From Puccinellia tenuiflora (taxonomy: Eukaryota; Streptophyta; Magnoliopsida; Poales; Poaceae): a DNA stretch of 64,000 bases. The stretch lies in assembly GCA_012064385.1 (NCBI GenBank), contig QRDG01000404.1, positions 265,698 to 329,697 on the forward strand, read 5' to 3'. Below the pieces are notes generated by a model, which was not told the origin of the DNA, did not search any database, and saw only the letters and a list, made by a program, of their open reading frames with translations. A program made the translations under genes and the position numbers. Below are positions 1 to 10,894 of this stretch, piece by piece; positions within the stretch are counted from its first letter, which is position 1, and every line of letters begins with the position of its first letter.

Positions 1-75
1 CCAGAGAAAACCATTTATTTACAATGCACGAATCAAAATTCGTTCTAATCCCAAGGATATAAAGTAAGCTAGGAC
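1..75 (-). other. start of eIF3l intron 1
   Basis: The sequence downstream of the proposed donor (minus strand) no longer matches eIF3l and contains an in-frame stop at 19-21. It is AT-richer than the exon. It is read as the first bases of the intron that continues beyond the window edge. Confidence 0.5.
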
Positions 76-573
76 CTGGTCGAACTGCTTGAGTAGGTTG
101 ATCTCCTCCTCGGTCTTGTCCTCGAGCTTGGCGCGGTACTGGCAGAATCTCTGGAACTGGGACACAAACTCGTCGACCATGTCCCAGAGCCACTGGTTGG
201 GCAACACCATGGTGACGCCGACCTGGAGGACGAGGCCGAAGAAGGAGCAGTAGTTGTCCCAGGAGTCGGCGCGGTGCGCGAGGGTGAGGCCCGGGAGGCG
301 CGCGTGGGCGTGGCGGAACGTGAGCTCGCGGTAGAGGAGGAGGAAGACGTGGTCGTCGTCGCAGTAGGCCGCGACGGCTTCGGCGGGCGGCCATGGGGCG
401 TCGCGGTAGAGGCGGGCGGAGAGGCGGCGGAAGGTGTCCTCGTACAGCTCGTGGGTCCCGCTCACGTTGCCGTCGCGGATGTAGCGGTAGAGGTCGGAGA
501 CGAAGCTCTTGACGGAGTCGGGGATGTGGTCGGGGTAGGGCGCCGCGGCCGTACCGGAGGCGGCGGCGGGCAT
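76..573 (-). CDS. eIF3l: eIF3 subunit L, first coding exon (gene runs off the left edge)
   Basis: This exon encodes the N-terminal 166 residues of eukaryotic translation initiation factor 3 subunit L, a cytoplasmic subunit of the eIF3 complex that helps load mRNA on the 40S ribosome. Recognisable family blocks, in order, are DSVKSFVSDLYRYI, a DAPWP segment, HVFLLLYRELTFRHAHARL, NYCSFF, LPNQWLWDMVDEF and FCQYRAKLEDKTEEE. The ATG at 573-571 is chosen because homology begins right after it and the frame upstream is not eIF3l-like. Homology stops at LLKQFDQ, which ends with CAG at 78-76 followed by GT at 75-74, so a splice donor is placed there. Its context (GTCCTA) is weak. Reading on in frame gives 18 unrelated residues to a stop at 19-21. 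The remaining exons lie outside the window. The alternative is a truncated gene copy. Confidence 0.85.
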
Positions 574-1083
574 GGTCGCCGGCGAGGGGTCTAGGTCTAG
601 GGGTCGGGTGGGGATCCTCGCTGGGTTTCTTCCGGGGGTTTTGCGGTGGTTCTCTGGTGTGGAATTGGCTTCGATTGGTGTGAAATGGGCTGAGCGGCTG
701 GTTCCACCTGACCTGATCACTCCGCACTCGCCCAAAGCCAGCTGGCGCCTGGCGGAACCTTCAGTATGGATGCAGGCGGACACGGATTCCGCCTGTCCGC
801 TATGTCGGCGCCGCTTCAGGTCCAAAACGGCTAAGCGGATGGGCCATAGAATTTTGGCGGCCCTGGCGGAAAGCGTTTGCTTGTTCACTGGAGTCCGTGT
901 CCGTCTCGTACCTAAGATCGCCGCCGCCAGCTCCTGGCTCCTCGGCCGCCCCTACAAGCCCCATCGGCACGAAGTATGGCAGCGGCGCCTCCGGCCTCCA
1001 GCACCACCTAGGGCTAGGCTCCCTCCCCGGAACCCATCGCCACCTAGGACTCGGCGCCCTCCCCGTCGCCCAGCTCCGGAGAG
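574..1083. promoter_or_regulatory. shared divergent promoter with Site II motifs
   Basis: About 510 bp separate the eIF3l ATG (minus) from the ATG of the Glu/Lys-rich exon (plus). Two TGGGCY Site II elements are visible, TGGGCT at 686-691 and TGGGCC at 840-845. This motif is known in plants as a TCP-factor binding site common in promoters of ribosomal and translation genes, which fits eIF3l. No clear TATA box is seen, as is usual for housekeeping promoters. A GGCGGACA ... TGTCCGC inverted repeat at about 775-800 could form a short hairpin. Both 5' untranslated regions must lie here; no start site can be fixed from sequence alone. Confidence 0.5.
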
Positions 1084-1170
1084 ATGTCGAAGCTGCCGGA
1101 AGAAGAGGAGAAGAAGCCGACGGAGGAAGAGGAGAAGAATCCGGGAGAGGAGGACAAGAAGGAGCCACAG
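1084..1170 (+). CDS. first exon of an unknown Glu/Lys-rich protein
   Basis: A 29-codon open stretch starts at ATG 1084 and ends at CAG followed by GTACGG at 1171, a good plant splice donor in phase 0. The peptide is almost entirely Glu, Lys and Pro (it begins MSKLPEEEEKKP), so it is probably a disordered charged N-terminus. I do not recognise the family; heavy-metal-associated isoprenylated proteins and several ribosomal or chaperone-like proteins can start this way. It is divergent from eIF3l and shares its promoter region. No downstream exon is seen before the retrotransposon block at 1401, so the gene is either split by a very large transposon-filled intron or broken. Confidence 0.4.
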
Positions 1171-1400
1171 GTACGGTCTATTTCTCCCGCTCCTGATCGA
1201 TGTCTTCCTTCTGTTCTGGTTCACTTAGCATCAGATTCAACAAGAACCGCTTGTGTGCTCTACATGAACCGAATGGAGTAAAAATTGCTGAGTAAAAGTT
1301 TGATCCGTTGCAGTACACAAATCCATGTGAGTGTAGTACACAAACAGCAGGCCAGGTCTCATTTTTTCAGCTAAGTACTGAAGAAATTTGTGTGGCATGT
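1171..1400 (+). other. flank or intron remnant before the first retrotransposon
   Basis: This stretch lies between the putative donor at 1170 and the start of LTR A at 1401. It has no convincing ORF, exon or repeat. It is most simply intron 1 of the plus-strand gene. Confidence 0.35.
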
Positions 1401-2571
1401 TGAAAGGATCGTATGGGCACCTAGATGGGGGTGAATAGGTACTACACAAAATTTTAATTCTTTTTCAATTTAGTCTTGACACAAAGGTAAATTCTCTAGA
1501 TATGCAACTACGGTGAATTTACCTATATGACAAGCTAACAACTAGCACTAGGCAATTATCACGATACAAGTAAGAGCTATGAGGGGATAGAGATAACCGA
1601 AAGTAGAAGCACGCGGAGACAAGGATGTATTCCCGAGTTCCTCCTTGTTAAGCGAGTACGTCTCGTTGGAGGGGTGTGAGCTCGCCAGAAAGGCCTACTC
1701 AAGATGCCTCAAAAGGCCTCACCTTATTCTCCGATGAACCTCACCACAAGGGTTAATTTCACCTTCCACTATCGGAATCCTTCATGGCGGAATCCGGAGC
1801 CTTTACAACGTTCTTGGGGCACACACCCACAACTTAATCGGGGGCTCCCAAATCACAAATCTGTCACAATACAACAAGTAGTAAGCAAGACGAATCTAGA
1901 GGTTACAAGCAAACCCTAGAAACGAAATCCCTCAAGTGAATGAGGGGGAAATGAAGAACGGCTTGGTGAAGATGTAGATCGGGGCCTTCTCCTTCAATCC
2001 TCCAAAGATCAACGAGTTTGGGTGGAGGGATTGGGAGATCTAGTGAGTTTTGAGCTTGCAATAATGGTGGTCTTCAATGCTTGGGCGAGCTCAAATGGCT
2101 GAAGGTAGGTGGAGGGGTATAAATACCCCTCCCCAATAATTGAGCCGTTGGGGGTTTTTTCTTGCGCGCAGGGAGCCCGGCCTGAGCCCGGCCAGGGGCC
2201 GGCCAGGCCGTCCTGTCGCTGGGGAGGCAAGCAGGGGAGCAGCAGGGAGGCCGGCCTCGGTCCGGCCTGGGCCGGCTAGCCTGGCACGGAGGCTGGGCAG
2301 TGACCCGAGGCGGCCGGCCTCGGCCCGGCCTGGGCTGGGCTGCCTAGCACGGAGGCCGGCATGGTGGCCGAGCCACCCGGCCTGGGGCTGGCCTAGGCTC
2401 GGCCAGGCCGGCCAGCCAGGGCACCTCCAAAACGTCTATTTAAGCGCCAATCTTTCTCCTTTTTGGTAAACGGCATAATTCCAACAAGTGTAATTTCAAC
2501 CCTGCCACACTTAGCATCATATCAAATCATCACGGGTGTTGTTATCTAACACACAAACGAATGTTCTTTCA
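1401..2571 (-). repeat. 3' LTR of element A
   Basis: The left end TGAAAGGATCGTATGG and right end ATGTTCTTTCA give the expected TG...CA termini with a short inverted repeat TGAAAG/CTTTCA. A polypurine tract abuts the right end on the minus strand, fixing the LTR start. A TATTTATA box on the minus strand (plus TATAAATA, about 2118-2125) sits just downstream of the GGCCGG array, as in LTR B. Length is 1171 bp. The five bases before it are CATGT, the expected target duplication, but the matching copy was not found. Confidence 0.65.
2158..2432. repeat. GGCCGG/CCCGGCCTG degenerate repeat array in LTR A
   Basis: Degenerate copies of CCCGGCCTG, GGCCGGCC and similar units make this stretch very GC-rich inside an otherwise AT-rich LTR. 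Similar arrays occur at 6655-6885 and 60000-60140, each near an LTR promoter. The repeat explains a long open frame across 2140-2469, which is not a gene. Confidence 0.75.
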
Positions 2572-2774
2572 AATCTCCCCCTTTTTGGTGTTAGATAACA
2601 CTCAGATTTGCAAAAAAATACTCCACACTAGATCATGTTTAATAAAATGGAAAGGGCTTCCCCTAAATGTGTGCATATCTTTTGTTTGCCTTGGAATGCA
2701 AATACACACATAAGGAGGGAAACATTCCCAACAAGATACAATCAACATGATATTCGCACAATAAGAGGCATATC
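2572..2774 (-). other. 3' untranslated tail of element A, left piece
   Basis: AT-rich non-coding sequence between LTR A and the S1 insertion. It contains the purine tract for element A at 2572-2590 and the left copy of the S1 target duplication (ATATC, 2770-2774). It continues at 4658 after S1 is removed. Confidence 0.6.
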
Positions 2775-4657
2775 TGTTGGGAATATGCCCTAGAGGCAAT
2801 AATAAAATGGTTTATTAAGCATATTCACGTTTATGATAATAGTTTATTATCCATGCTATAATTGTATTAAATGGAAACATAATACATGTGTGGAATATAA
2901 ATACCAGGAGTCCCTAGTGAGCCTCTACAGGACTAGTTCGTTGATCAAGAGATAGTTAGAGTTTCCTAACTATGGACTTGTTATAGTCACTTGATAACGG
3001 AGTCATATCATTAGGAGTAATGGTGTGATGGACGTGACCCAAATAAAGAGTTGCAATTAATCGTGTCACAAAAGTTTTGTTGTCAACACTTTTAATATGC
3101 CAAATATAGTTTCCTTAGACCATGAGATTATATCACTCCCGTTCACCGGAGGAATACTTTGTGGACATCAAACGTCACTTCGTAACTGGGTGATTATAAA
3201 GGTGGCTTTCAGGTATCTCCGATGGTGGGTTGTTGGGTGATATGAATCAAGAGTGGGATTTGTCCCTCCATGTGACGGAGAAGATATCTCCAGGCCTTCT
3301 CGGTAATATAGCATCAAAAGTCTGCAGACAAGTGATTAGGTTGTAATCACTGGGATCCTATATTATGGACGAGTAAAGAGAACTTGCCGGTAACGAGATC
3401 AAACTGGACATGGGGATGTCAACGATTATATCTCGGGCAAGTAAAATATCGTGAGACAAAGGGAATCGTATATGAGATTAATTGAATCTCCGGCATCGTG
3501 GTTCAATCGAGAAAAAGGTTTTCGTTGAGTGTATAGGAATTGACATGGGCATCCCGATCCCGCTATTAATTATTGATATGATCATGTCTATGCATTCTCG
3601 AACCCGTAGGGTCACACACTTAACGTACCGATGAAATTAGGTTTTGCGATGAATTAAATGATGAAACGAACGAATGGTGATTCGGAGTCTCGGATGGGAT
3701 CCCGGACGTCACGAGGAGTTCCGGAGGAGTCCGGAGAATAAGATTCATATATGGAAAGTGGTTTCCGGAGGTTTCGGAAATATTTGCAGGGTACCGGAAA
3801 GGTTCCGGAAGGTTCTAGAAGTGTCTAGATGGACCCACATGGACCATAGGGGTGCAGCCACCACCTTGGTGTGCCGCACCACCTAGGCCCACATGGGCCC
3901 ATGCGGCAAGGAAAGGGGGGCCGGCCGAATCCTAGTTGGACTAGGGGCCGGCTCCACCCCTTTAGGAAAGGGGCCCAAGGAGGAGTCCTAGATGGACTCC
4001 AACTTGGGGGGCAAGCAAAGGGGGCCGGCCGGCCCCTGCCCTAACCCTAGCCGGCCACCTATATAAAGGGGGGGAGGGGAGGGGTGCGGGACACCCCTTG
4101 TGCTGCCGTCCCAAGTCCCCAGCCGCACCACCTCCCTCCACCCTAAACCCTAGCCGCGCCACCCCTTCCCCGAAGGGCTGCCGCCGCCTCACCTCCATCT
4201 AGAGCTGCCACACCACCTCTCCCCGAAGGGCTGCTGCGCCACCTCCTCCTCTCCCTCTCCTCTTGCTTGGCTTGGCGAAGCCCTGCTCGTGGAGATCGTC
4301 ATCATCACCGGCACTACCGTCGTGCTGCTGAGATCATCAAGGCCACGTCCTCTCGCTTGCGGGATCAAGGAGTTGACGTCTTCATCGAGCCGTATGTGTG
4401 GAGCTGCGGAGGTGCTGCCCGTTGCTGCACTTCACCGGATTGGATCTCGAGGATAATACATCTCCTCACGACTAGACGAGTCTAGTTGCGGGGATCGACT
4501 AGCCAACCCCTGCACCGACAAAACGCGTTTGTTGATCTTCAAGGGTAAGAGATTGGATCTCACCTTCGCTATCTTCATCTAGTAGATCTAGATCCTTGGG
4601 GTTCATTCCGCTTGCCGCGTAGGAAATTTTTTTGTTTTCCATACTGCGACCCCTTCA
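2775..4657 (+). mobile_element. solo LTR S1 (Angela/BARE/Maximus-like copia)
   Basis: The sequence starts TGTTGGGAATATGCCC and ends ACCCCTTCA. It is flanked by a perfect 5-bp duplication ATATC at 2770-2774 and 4658-4662, with no internal region, so it is a solo LTR left by recombination between the two LTRs of a full element. It carries TATATAAA at 4060-4067 in a G/C-rich context. The start and several inner blocks are those of the Angela/BARE/Maximus copia group (from memory). A second, non-solo copy of the same family begins element D at 39807. Length is 1883 bp. Confidence 0.9.
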
Positions 4658-4995
4658 ATATCCAACTAGGTTGAGATTTGAGAGTAGTATCGTACCTTGT
4701 GCCAAAAGATGTTGACAATTATATCAATACACAATATTATGTCGACTCAACCATAGATGAACCCGAATACCGAAATCCATAGTCTCATACAATAATTTAA
4801 CATCGCATACAATAAAGATAACGAGGTCCACGATCATAAGCAAATAGATTTAACTTCAACTAAAACAAATGCAAATCCAAAGAAGCAAATGAGAATGCAT
4901 GCTAAACATGAATGCAAATCCCCGGAGAGTACTTTCTCCCCCTTTGGCATCAATACACCAAAAAAGGAGGAAAGTGGGGTGAGATGCCCAGGTGA
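4658..4995 (-). other. 3' untranslated tail of element A, right piece
   Basis: AT-rich non-coding sequence following S1. On the minus strand it begins just past the ORF stop and contains a second purine-rich tract, CCAAAGGGGGAGAAAG (about 4934-4949), which resembles a polypurine tract but is far from the LTR. No gene is seen. Confidence 0.5.
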
Positions 4996-6352
4996 TCACT
5001 CGAAGGAGCCGTCGTTGCCATAGTCATCATCTCTAGCAGCCTCACCATCATCAGGAGCCTGTCCAGAGCTCGAAGCATCAACATTCCCCGGCCAATAGGG
5101 ACCAAGAGAGGAGGCATCATCGCCAAGCCAATAAGTATTCTTGGACTTGTATGTATTTTCTGAAACTTCCTCGGAGCTTGCAGGGTAGGGCAACTCAAGC
5201 TTCTTCATAATCTCCCGTTGGTTGCGGTTATATTGCTTTTGCTTTCTGTAGGCCTTGTAATCCTTGTCTTGCTTGTCAACAAAGAAGCAATTCATTTTCT
5301 AAAAGATGGACTTGAGGATGTGTTTCTTCTTTGGAGCTTCAACGAGGTTCCACTTGAGAGGAACCAACATTTTCAGATGGGGTGCAACGAGCACGCCTGC
5401 TGCTAGGTGGAACAACCGGAGCAACATCCTCTTCCTCATCCTCTACAAGCCCAGACAAAGGAAGGAGAGAAGGCTTGACAAACTGATATTCGTTGTGAAG
5501 AACTTGGGGTACCTTCGTATTAATCAATTTCTGAAGATATTGGCCATAAATAGGAACCTTGTTGCCAATGACCACTGAGCGCATCTCTTGCCACATGTAA
5601 TCCAACACATCCAAACGCTTGCCCGACCGCTTGAGATGCTCAATATGATAGAGAAGATTGATCAACCAACTACGAACCTCACCCTTCTCCACAAACTTGA
5701 CATGAATGGTGTTCCTCATTATAACATGGACAGCTTTCCAAAACGGAGTAAAGTACTTGGCCTTGGGGCAATGAAGAGTTCCCACCTCGGTAGGGTAGCA
5801 ATGAGCAATTCCGGTCCGGGCCTTCATAAACTTGGTTGGATCAACATGAATGTGCATAGAAGTGAGCGGCTGAAAAGGGAGCTCAACAATATCAAATAGT
5901 TCACCAAACTCAGCGAGAGAAGCTTCACACTTGATGCCACCACTCATCCAAATCATTTTCCTAGGTTCCCTTGGTTTCTCCAAAAAATGAACGGTGGCAT
6001 AGAATTCTCTAAGTAATACCGGTGAAAAGGCAGTGTTGCATTCCATAAGACCACTAATGCCATGATAATCCATTAGCGCCATCACATCGGGGAGAGAGTC
6101 TCTTAATATTTGCACATCAAAATATTTTTGAGGCACATGAGTGTTCTTCCTAGTGCAAACCACATACTAATAGACTTGCTCATGCATCTTGCAATAGAAT
6201 CTATTGTCACAACTAGTGCGCTGACCGAAATCATAAGGATTGAACTCAAGACGATCACGCTCAAAGTCATAGGGGGAAAGCTTACTCCAAGACTCATGCA
6301 CCAGTTCATCCGGGTTGACCACAATGTCACCCCTTTCCTTGGAGCCAGGCAC
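4996..6352 (-). pseudogene. broken ORF of element A, plant-transposon-protein-like
   Basis: The frame 6163-5339 gives an open stretch of about 270 residues. The frame upstream (6352-6167) joins it across a single TAG at 6169-6167, and the C-terminal part (from 5295 to the stop at 4996) follows after a frameshift and a stop. The protein has the layout I associate with the Pfam 'putative plant transposon protein' group (an LREFYATVHF segment, a WMSGG segment and a SLAEFGELF segment), then a helical block and an acidic Ser-rich tail. That assignment is from memory and uncertain. It has no gag zinc knuckle, protease or polymerase. It may be the structural protein of a non-autonomous family. Two stops and at least one frameshift make it non-functional here. 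Confidence 0.5.
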
Positions 6353-7149
6353 CTTCTTGCTCTTGGCCTTGTCCTTGCTTGATCCAATCTTGCAAAGTCA
6401 CCAACACTACCAACAAGGGATGGGATCTCCCCAAAACGGTCACCAAAGGGGATTTCTTTTGGATGGGATGATAGATCGGGAGGGGAACTCACAAACCTGA
6501 GGGCAAAAGGGTGGGGGAGAGGAGCAATGGAGGAGGAGGGAGGTGGAGGAGAGAGAGCAACAATGGGGGAGAGGAGTTTTTCGTGTGGGGAGAGGTGGAA
6601 GAAGGAGAGAGGAGGGGATCCCAACCGGTCAACACAGGAGAAAAAAGGCATCCCGACTCCCCGGCCTAGCCCCGACCTATCCCTGGCCTAGCCGAGCAGG
6701 CATCCGAGCCGACCGGCCTCAGCCCGGCCTGGACCCGGCCTCGCGCGGGGTGGTGGCCGGCCAGGCGCCCGAAGCGGCCGACCCCAGCCCGGCCTCAGCC
6801 CGGCCTCGCGCAGGGGAGCAGGCCGGCCACCCATCTGAACCGCCCGGTCTCAGCCCGGCCTGAGCCCGGCCAGGCCGGCCTCACAGAACACAAAAAAAAA
6901 CTTGATTTCCCTGATCTTCCTTGACTCGAATTTCCTTGATCTTTCTTGACTTGAAATGTTTGCTTGATTTGAATATAGCTCTAGAGTGTCACATGGGGAA
7001 TGCAAGCATGATAGACATGAAAAATAAAGCAAGCAACAAATTTCACACACATTCAAAAAAAGAAGAACCAAAACACAACATTGAATGTGATGGGGTCCAA
7101 ATAAATCTCAAAAAGCTCCAATCAAGATCAACTCCCAAGAAGTAGGGCG
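6353..7149 (-). other. 5' region of element A or neighbour, with GGCCGG array
   Basis: On the minus strand this holds a CT-rich leader (about 6450-6610) upstream of the broken ORF and a GGCCGG-type array at 6655-6885. AT-rich sequence without genes lies beyond. The order (GC array, then CT-rich leader, then ORF) resembles an LTR promoter and leader, but no LTR ends or tRNA primer site were found. Longer frames here come from the repeats. Confidence 0.45.
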
Positions 7150-7154
7150 GTGGC

Positions 7155-8741
7155 TGATACGTCTCAAACGTATCTATAATTTTTGAGTGATCCATGCTAG
7201 TTTTGTGTTATTGTCACATGTTTTTACTGTCATTTATATCATTTTTATGCATTTTGTCGGACTAAACTATTGACAAGATGCCAAGTGCCAGTTCCCTGTT
7301 TCTGCTGTCCTTTTGTTTCAGAAATTTACTTCTGGAAATATTCTCGGAATTGCACCAAAATTTATGGGGATTATTTTTACGCCAAGACGAAGACGGAGTC
7401 CGAAGGGCAGCCTCGGAGGCGACCCACAGGGCGCAGGCGGCCTCCTGCCGCGGCCCAGGGGGGACCCGCCCCTGCCCGTGGGGCACCTCCTCGGCCCCCT
7501 CTGATGCCTATAAAATCAGAAATAACCTAAAAACATGGAGGCGGCCATTATTTTCCAGAAACTCGACCCCGACGCGCTGTCACCGAAAACCCTAGTTCGG
7601 TGTCCAATCTGAAACTGATCCCGGCACTCTACCGGAGGGGAGATCGATCCCGGAGGTCTCTTCATCGTCATGCCTTCCTCCGGGATGATTTGTGAGTAGT
7701 CTCACCTTGGACTACGGGTCCATGGCAGTAGCTAGTTGGTAGTCTCTCTCTTGTGCTTCATGTCTTATGATCTTGTGAGCTGCCAAACATGATCAAGATC
7801 AATTATTGTAATGCTATGTGATGTGTTTGCTGGGATCCGATGGATTATGAAGTTATGTTCAGATTGTGCATGATTCTTATATGAGTAATTTATGTTCTTG
7901 CATGCTCTCTGATGTGCGTAGTTACTTTGGCCAAGTGATTGTGTGTATCTCCAAGAGAGGGTATTTATGCTAGATAGTGGGTTCATGCCCCCTTTTGTTC
8001 CTGGGCACGAGTGACAGAAACGTCTAAGGGCGAGGGTGTGTTGTTGCTACTAAGGGTAAAACAGCGGTGTTAATGTCTATTTTGATATTAGTATTGCTTA
8101 CTTCATGCACTTTACTTAATGCAATTGTCTGTTGCTTGCAACTTAATACCGTTGGGTGACAGGCTGGATAGCGATCCCACGGTGGACTTTTTAGACAAAG
8201 ACGCAGTTGGACTCAACGGTCTTTGTTCCTTGTTGTGATGCCTCCATAAATATTATCATGTCATTTTTGACATATCTAAATTGGGTTTGTGTCATGATCT
8301 TGTCAATTGCCTAGCTGTAATTCGTTCACCCATCGCATGCATATTTTATTTACTTGAGAGACTCCACTAGTGAACCCATGGTCCCCGGTCCATCTTTTTA
8401 CATCGTTTACAACCTCATTTACTTGCTTTTAATTATCATTATTCCTCTGGTCACTTTTCATATTTTATCTATTTCATCATACAATTAACCGCTTTGTTTT
8501 CTGCGAGACCGGAAAGATTGACAACCTTTCCGCCGTTGGGGGCAAAGTATTTTGGTTGAGTGTGTGTAGGTCCACGTCTGTTGAAGGTCAAGAGCCAGAG
8601 ATCTTCAACATTCACCTCGTTGTTGATTTCAAAGTCCTACTGGTTCGATAAACCTCGGTTCGTTAAACGAGGGAAAACTGCTACTAGCTGCAATTCGGCC
8701 TTCGCTTGGGGCACCACCCAACTTATTTTAATACAGCAGCA
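7155..8741 (+). repeat. 5' LTR of E3
   Basis: 1587 bp, with TATAAAA at 7509-7515 as the likely Pol II promoter. It opens with a near-palindrome GATACGT-CTCAA-ACGTATC. Compared by eye with the 3' LTR it shows scattered substitutions and lacks a short GGGTGGGACC insertion, so the element is not very recent. Confidence 0.92.
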
Positions 8742-8751
8742 AGCTCTTTTC

Positions 8752-8769
8752 TGGCGCCGTTGCCGGGGA
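8752..8769 (+). other. primer-binding site of E3
   Basis: TGGCGCCGTTGCCGGGGA lies ten bases past the 5' LTR, the site where a host tRNA 3' end would prime minus-strand DNA synthesis. This is the usual form for this gypsy group. Confidence 0.8.
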
Positions 8770-8937
8770 CTTTGGAGCTACAGCTAGGGGATTCTCATAC
8801 TCTCAATCCCTTTACTTTGTTTTTGTCTTGCTTGCTTTATATCTCGTTTAGTTTATTTTCCTGTTTCAAAATTTTAAAACCCCAAAAAAAAATTTAGTGT
8901 AGTCTTTATTCATGTCTTGTTATTTTATCTTATCGTT

Positions 8938-10397
8938 ATGTCTTCTACTGAAAACACCAAGTTGTGTGACTTTACTAGCACTAATAACAATGATTTCATA
9001 TGCTCTCCAATTGCTCCACCTGCTACTAAAGCGGAATCTTATGAAATTAAACCTGCCTTGCTAAATCTTGTTATGAAAGAGTAATTTTCTGGTGCTAGTA
9101 CTGATGATGCCGCCTCTCATTTAAATAACTTTGTTGAGTTATGTGATATGCAAAAGTATAAAGAGGTAGAAAGTGACATCATAAAACTGAAACTTTTCCC
9201 TTTCTCTTTGAGAGGGAGAGCAAAAGAATGGTTATTGTCTTTGCCTAAAAAATAGCATTGATTCTTGGATTAAATGCAAAGATGCTTTTATTGGAAAATA
9301 TTATCCACCTGCTAAAATCATACAACTAAGGAGTAACATTATGAACTTTAGACAATTTGATAATGAACATGTTGCTCAAGTTTGGGAGAGAATGAAATCT
9401 ATGGTTAAGAATTGTCCCACGCATGGATTAACTATGTGGATGGTTATCCAAACTTTTTATGCAGGTTTGAATTTTTCTTCTAGGAACCTTTTGGACTCGG
9501 CCACGGGAGGCACCTTCATGTCCACAACATTAGGTGCAGCAACTAAACTCTTGGATGAGATGATGACAAATTATTCACAATGGCACACCGAACGAGCTCC
9601 AAGTGGTAAGAAGGTAAATTCTGTCGAGGAAATCTCCTCTTTGAGTGATAAGGTTGATATTATTATGTCTATGCTTGCTACCAATCAGTCCAATATTGAT
9701 CCCAATAATGTTCCACTTTCTTCATTAATTGCCCAAGAAAAGGATCAAGTTGATGTTAATTTTCTTAATAGAAACAACTTCAACAATAATGCTTATCGAA
9801 ATAATTTTGGTAGTAACAACTATAAGCCTTATCCTCCCAATAATGGCAACTTATGTATTATGGTAATTCTTATAATCCTAATAAGAATGTGTCCTCTGAT
9901 CTTGAAAATGTTTTAAAGGAATTTATCACTTCGCAAAAAGCTTTTAACAAAACTGTTGAAGAGAAGTTGGAAAAACTAGATAGTCTAGTACTCTAGTCTC
10001 TAAAGTAGACGTTCTTGCTCATGATGTTGAAATCTTGAAAATTAGAACCACTCCAAATCAAGACAAACATACTGAATCTTTAAATGCTATCTCTCTTCAA
10101 ATTAATGAAAATGAAAGGATGATGGCTCTCTTGAAAGCTAGGTGGGCTAGAGAGGCTGAAGAAGCTAGAATTGCTGAAATGAATAGGAAAACTGTTAAAG
10201 TTTATACTATCCAAACCACTAAAGAGGATCCTCCTGGTTTATTTAAAGATGATGAAATTGATTTTGATAATTGCAATCTTACTGAAGTCATTAAGTTCCT
10301 ACAAAAACTTGCTAAGACACCGGACGCTAGTAAAATAAATCTTGCCTTACCAAACACATTACCGATGCTCTTATCAAGGTTAGGGAAGAAAAACTAA
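8938..10397 (+). pseudogene. gag: E3 gag, broken
   Basis: The ATG at 8938 starts a capsid-type gag reading frame (it begins MSSTENTK) with conserved LRGRAKEWL and FIGKYYPPAKI segments typical of plant Ty3/gypsy gag. It is interrupted by TAA at 9082-9084, a frameshift near 9250 with TAG at 9253-9255, and further shifts near 9850-10030. An Asn-rich stretch (about 9760-9850) and a charged coiled-coil-like stretch (about 10090-10200) follow, and no CCHC knuckle is visible. The protein would form the retrotransposon particle. The breaks leave no full-length product. Confidence 0.85.
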
Positions 10398-10453
10398 AGC
10401 TTGAAACCTCTATCCCTAGGAAGTTAGAATATGGTTGGGAACCCACTATTAAG

Positions 10454-10894
10454 ATGAAAATAAATGACTTTGATTGCAATGCTTTATGTGATCTTGGTGC
10501 AAGTGTTTCTGTTATGCCTAAAAGTTTCTATAATATGCTTGATTTAAATCCTTTGGAAGAGTGCTATTTAAATGTTCATCTTGCTGATTCTTCTAAAAAG
10601 AAACCTTTGGGTAGAGTTGATGATGTCCTTATTGTTGTTAATGATAATTATGTTCCCGTTGATTTTATTGTTATGGATATTGAGTGCAATGCTTCTTGTC
10701 CTATTATTTTGGGAAGACCGTTTTTGAGAACTGTTGGTGCTATTATTGATATGAAAGAGGGAAATATAAGGTTTCAGTTCTCCCTTAAAAAAGGGATGGA
10801 ACACTTCCCTAGAAAGAGAAATAAGTTTCCTTTTGAATCAATCATAAGGTCAAGCTATGCTCCTGATGTTGCAAAGGCCTCCGAAAAAACTTGA
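10454..10894 (+). CDS. E3 aspartic protease domain
   Basis: A 146-residue open frame carries the retropepsin active-site region as CDLGASVSVMPKSFY (D-L-G in place of D-S-G, normal for this gypsy group), then a FIVMD segment and IILGRPFLRTVGA near the second half. The role would be processing of the gag polyprotein. It lies in the gag reading order but is separated from it by frameshifts, and it is followed directly by non-coding sequence with no reverse transcriptase. The ATG at 10454 is only the first in the open frame; the domain was part of a longer polyprotein. Confidence 0.85.
   Translation: MKINDFDCNALCDLGASVSVMPKSFYNMLDLNPLEECYLNVHLADSSKKKPLGRVDDVLIVVNDNYVPVDFIVMDIECNASCPIILGRPFLRTVGAIIDMKEGNIRFQFSLKKGMEHFPRKRNKFPFESIIRSSYAPDVAKASEKT

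Larger units (their letters stand above)
1401..7149 (-). mobile_element. non-autonomous LTR retrotransposon A (minus strand, right end unresolved)
   Basis: The element is read right to left. Its 3' LTR is at 1401-2571, a purine tract lies directly beside it at 2572-2590 (on the minus strand AAAAAGGGGGAGA), and one broken ORF of unknown retrotransposon type lies at 4996-6352. No reverse transcriptase, integrase or RNase H is present, so it is non-autonomous. A solo LTR (S1) is inserted at 2775-4657. I could not find a second LTR or a primer-binding site to the right, so the right boundary is only the flank of E3. The GC repeats at 6655-6885 may belong to its missing 5' LTR or to copia C. Confidence 0.55.

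Noticed and set aside
2140..2469. Frame of 109 codons rich in Gly, Ala, Arg and Pro
   Set aside because: It is created by the GGCCGG repeat array of LTR A.
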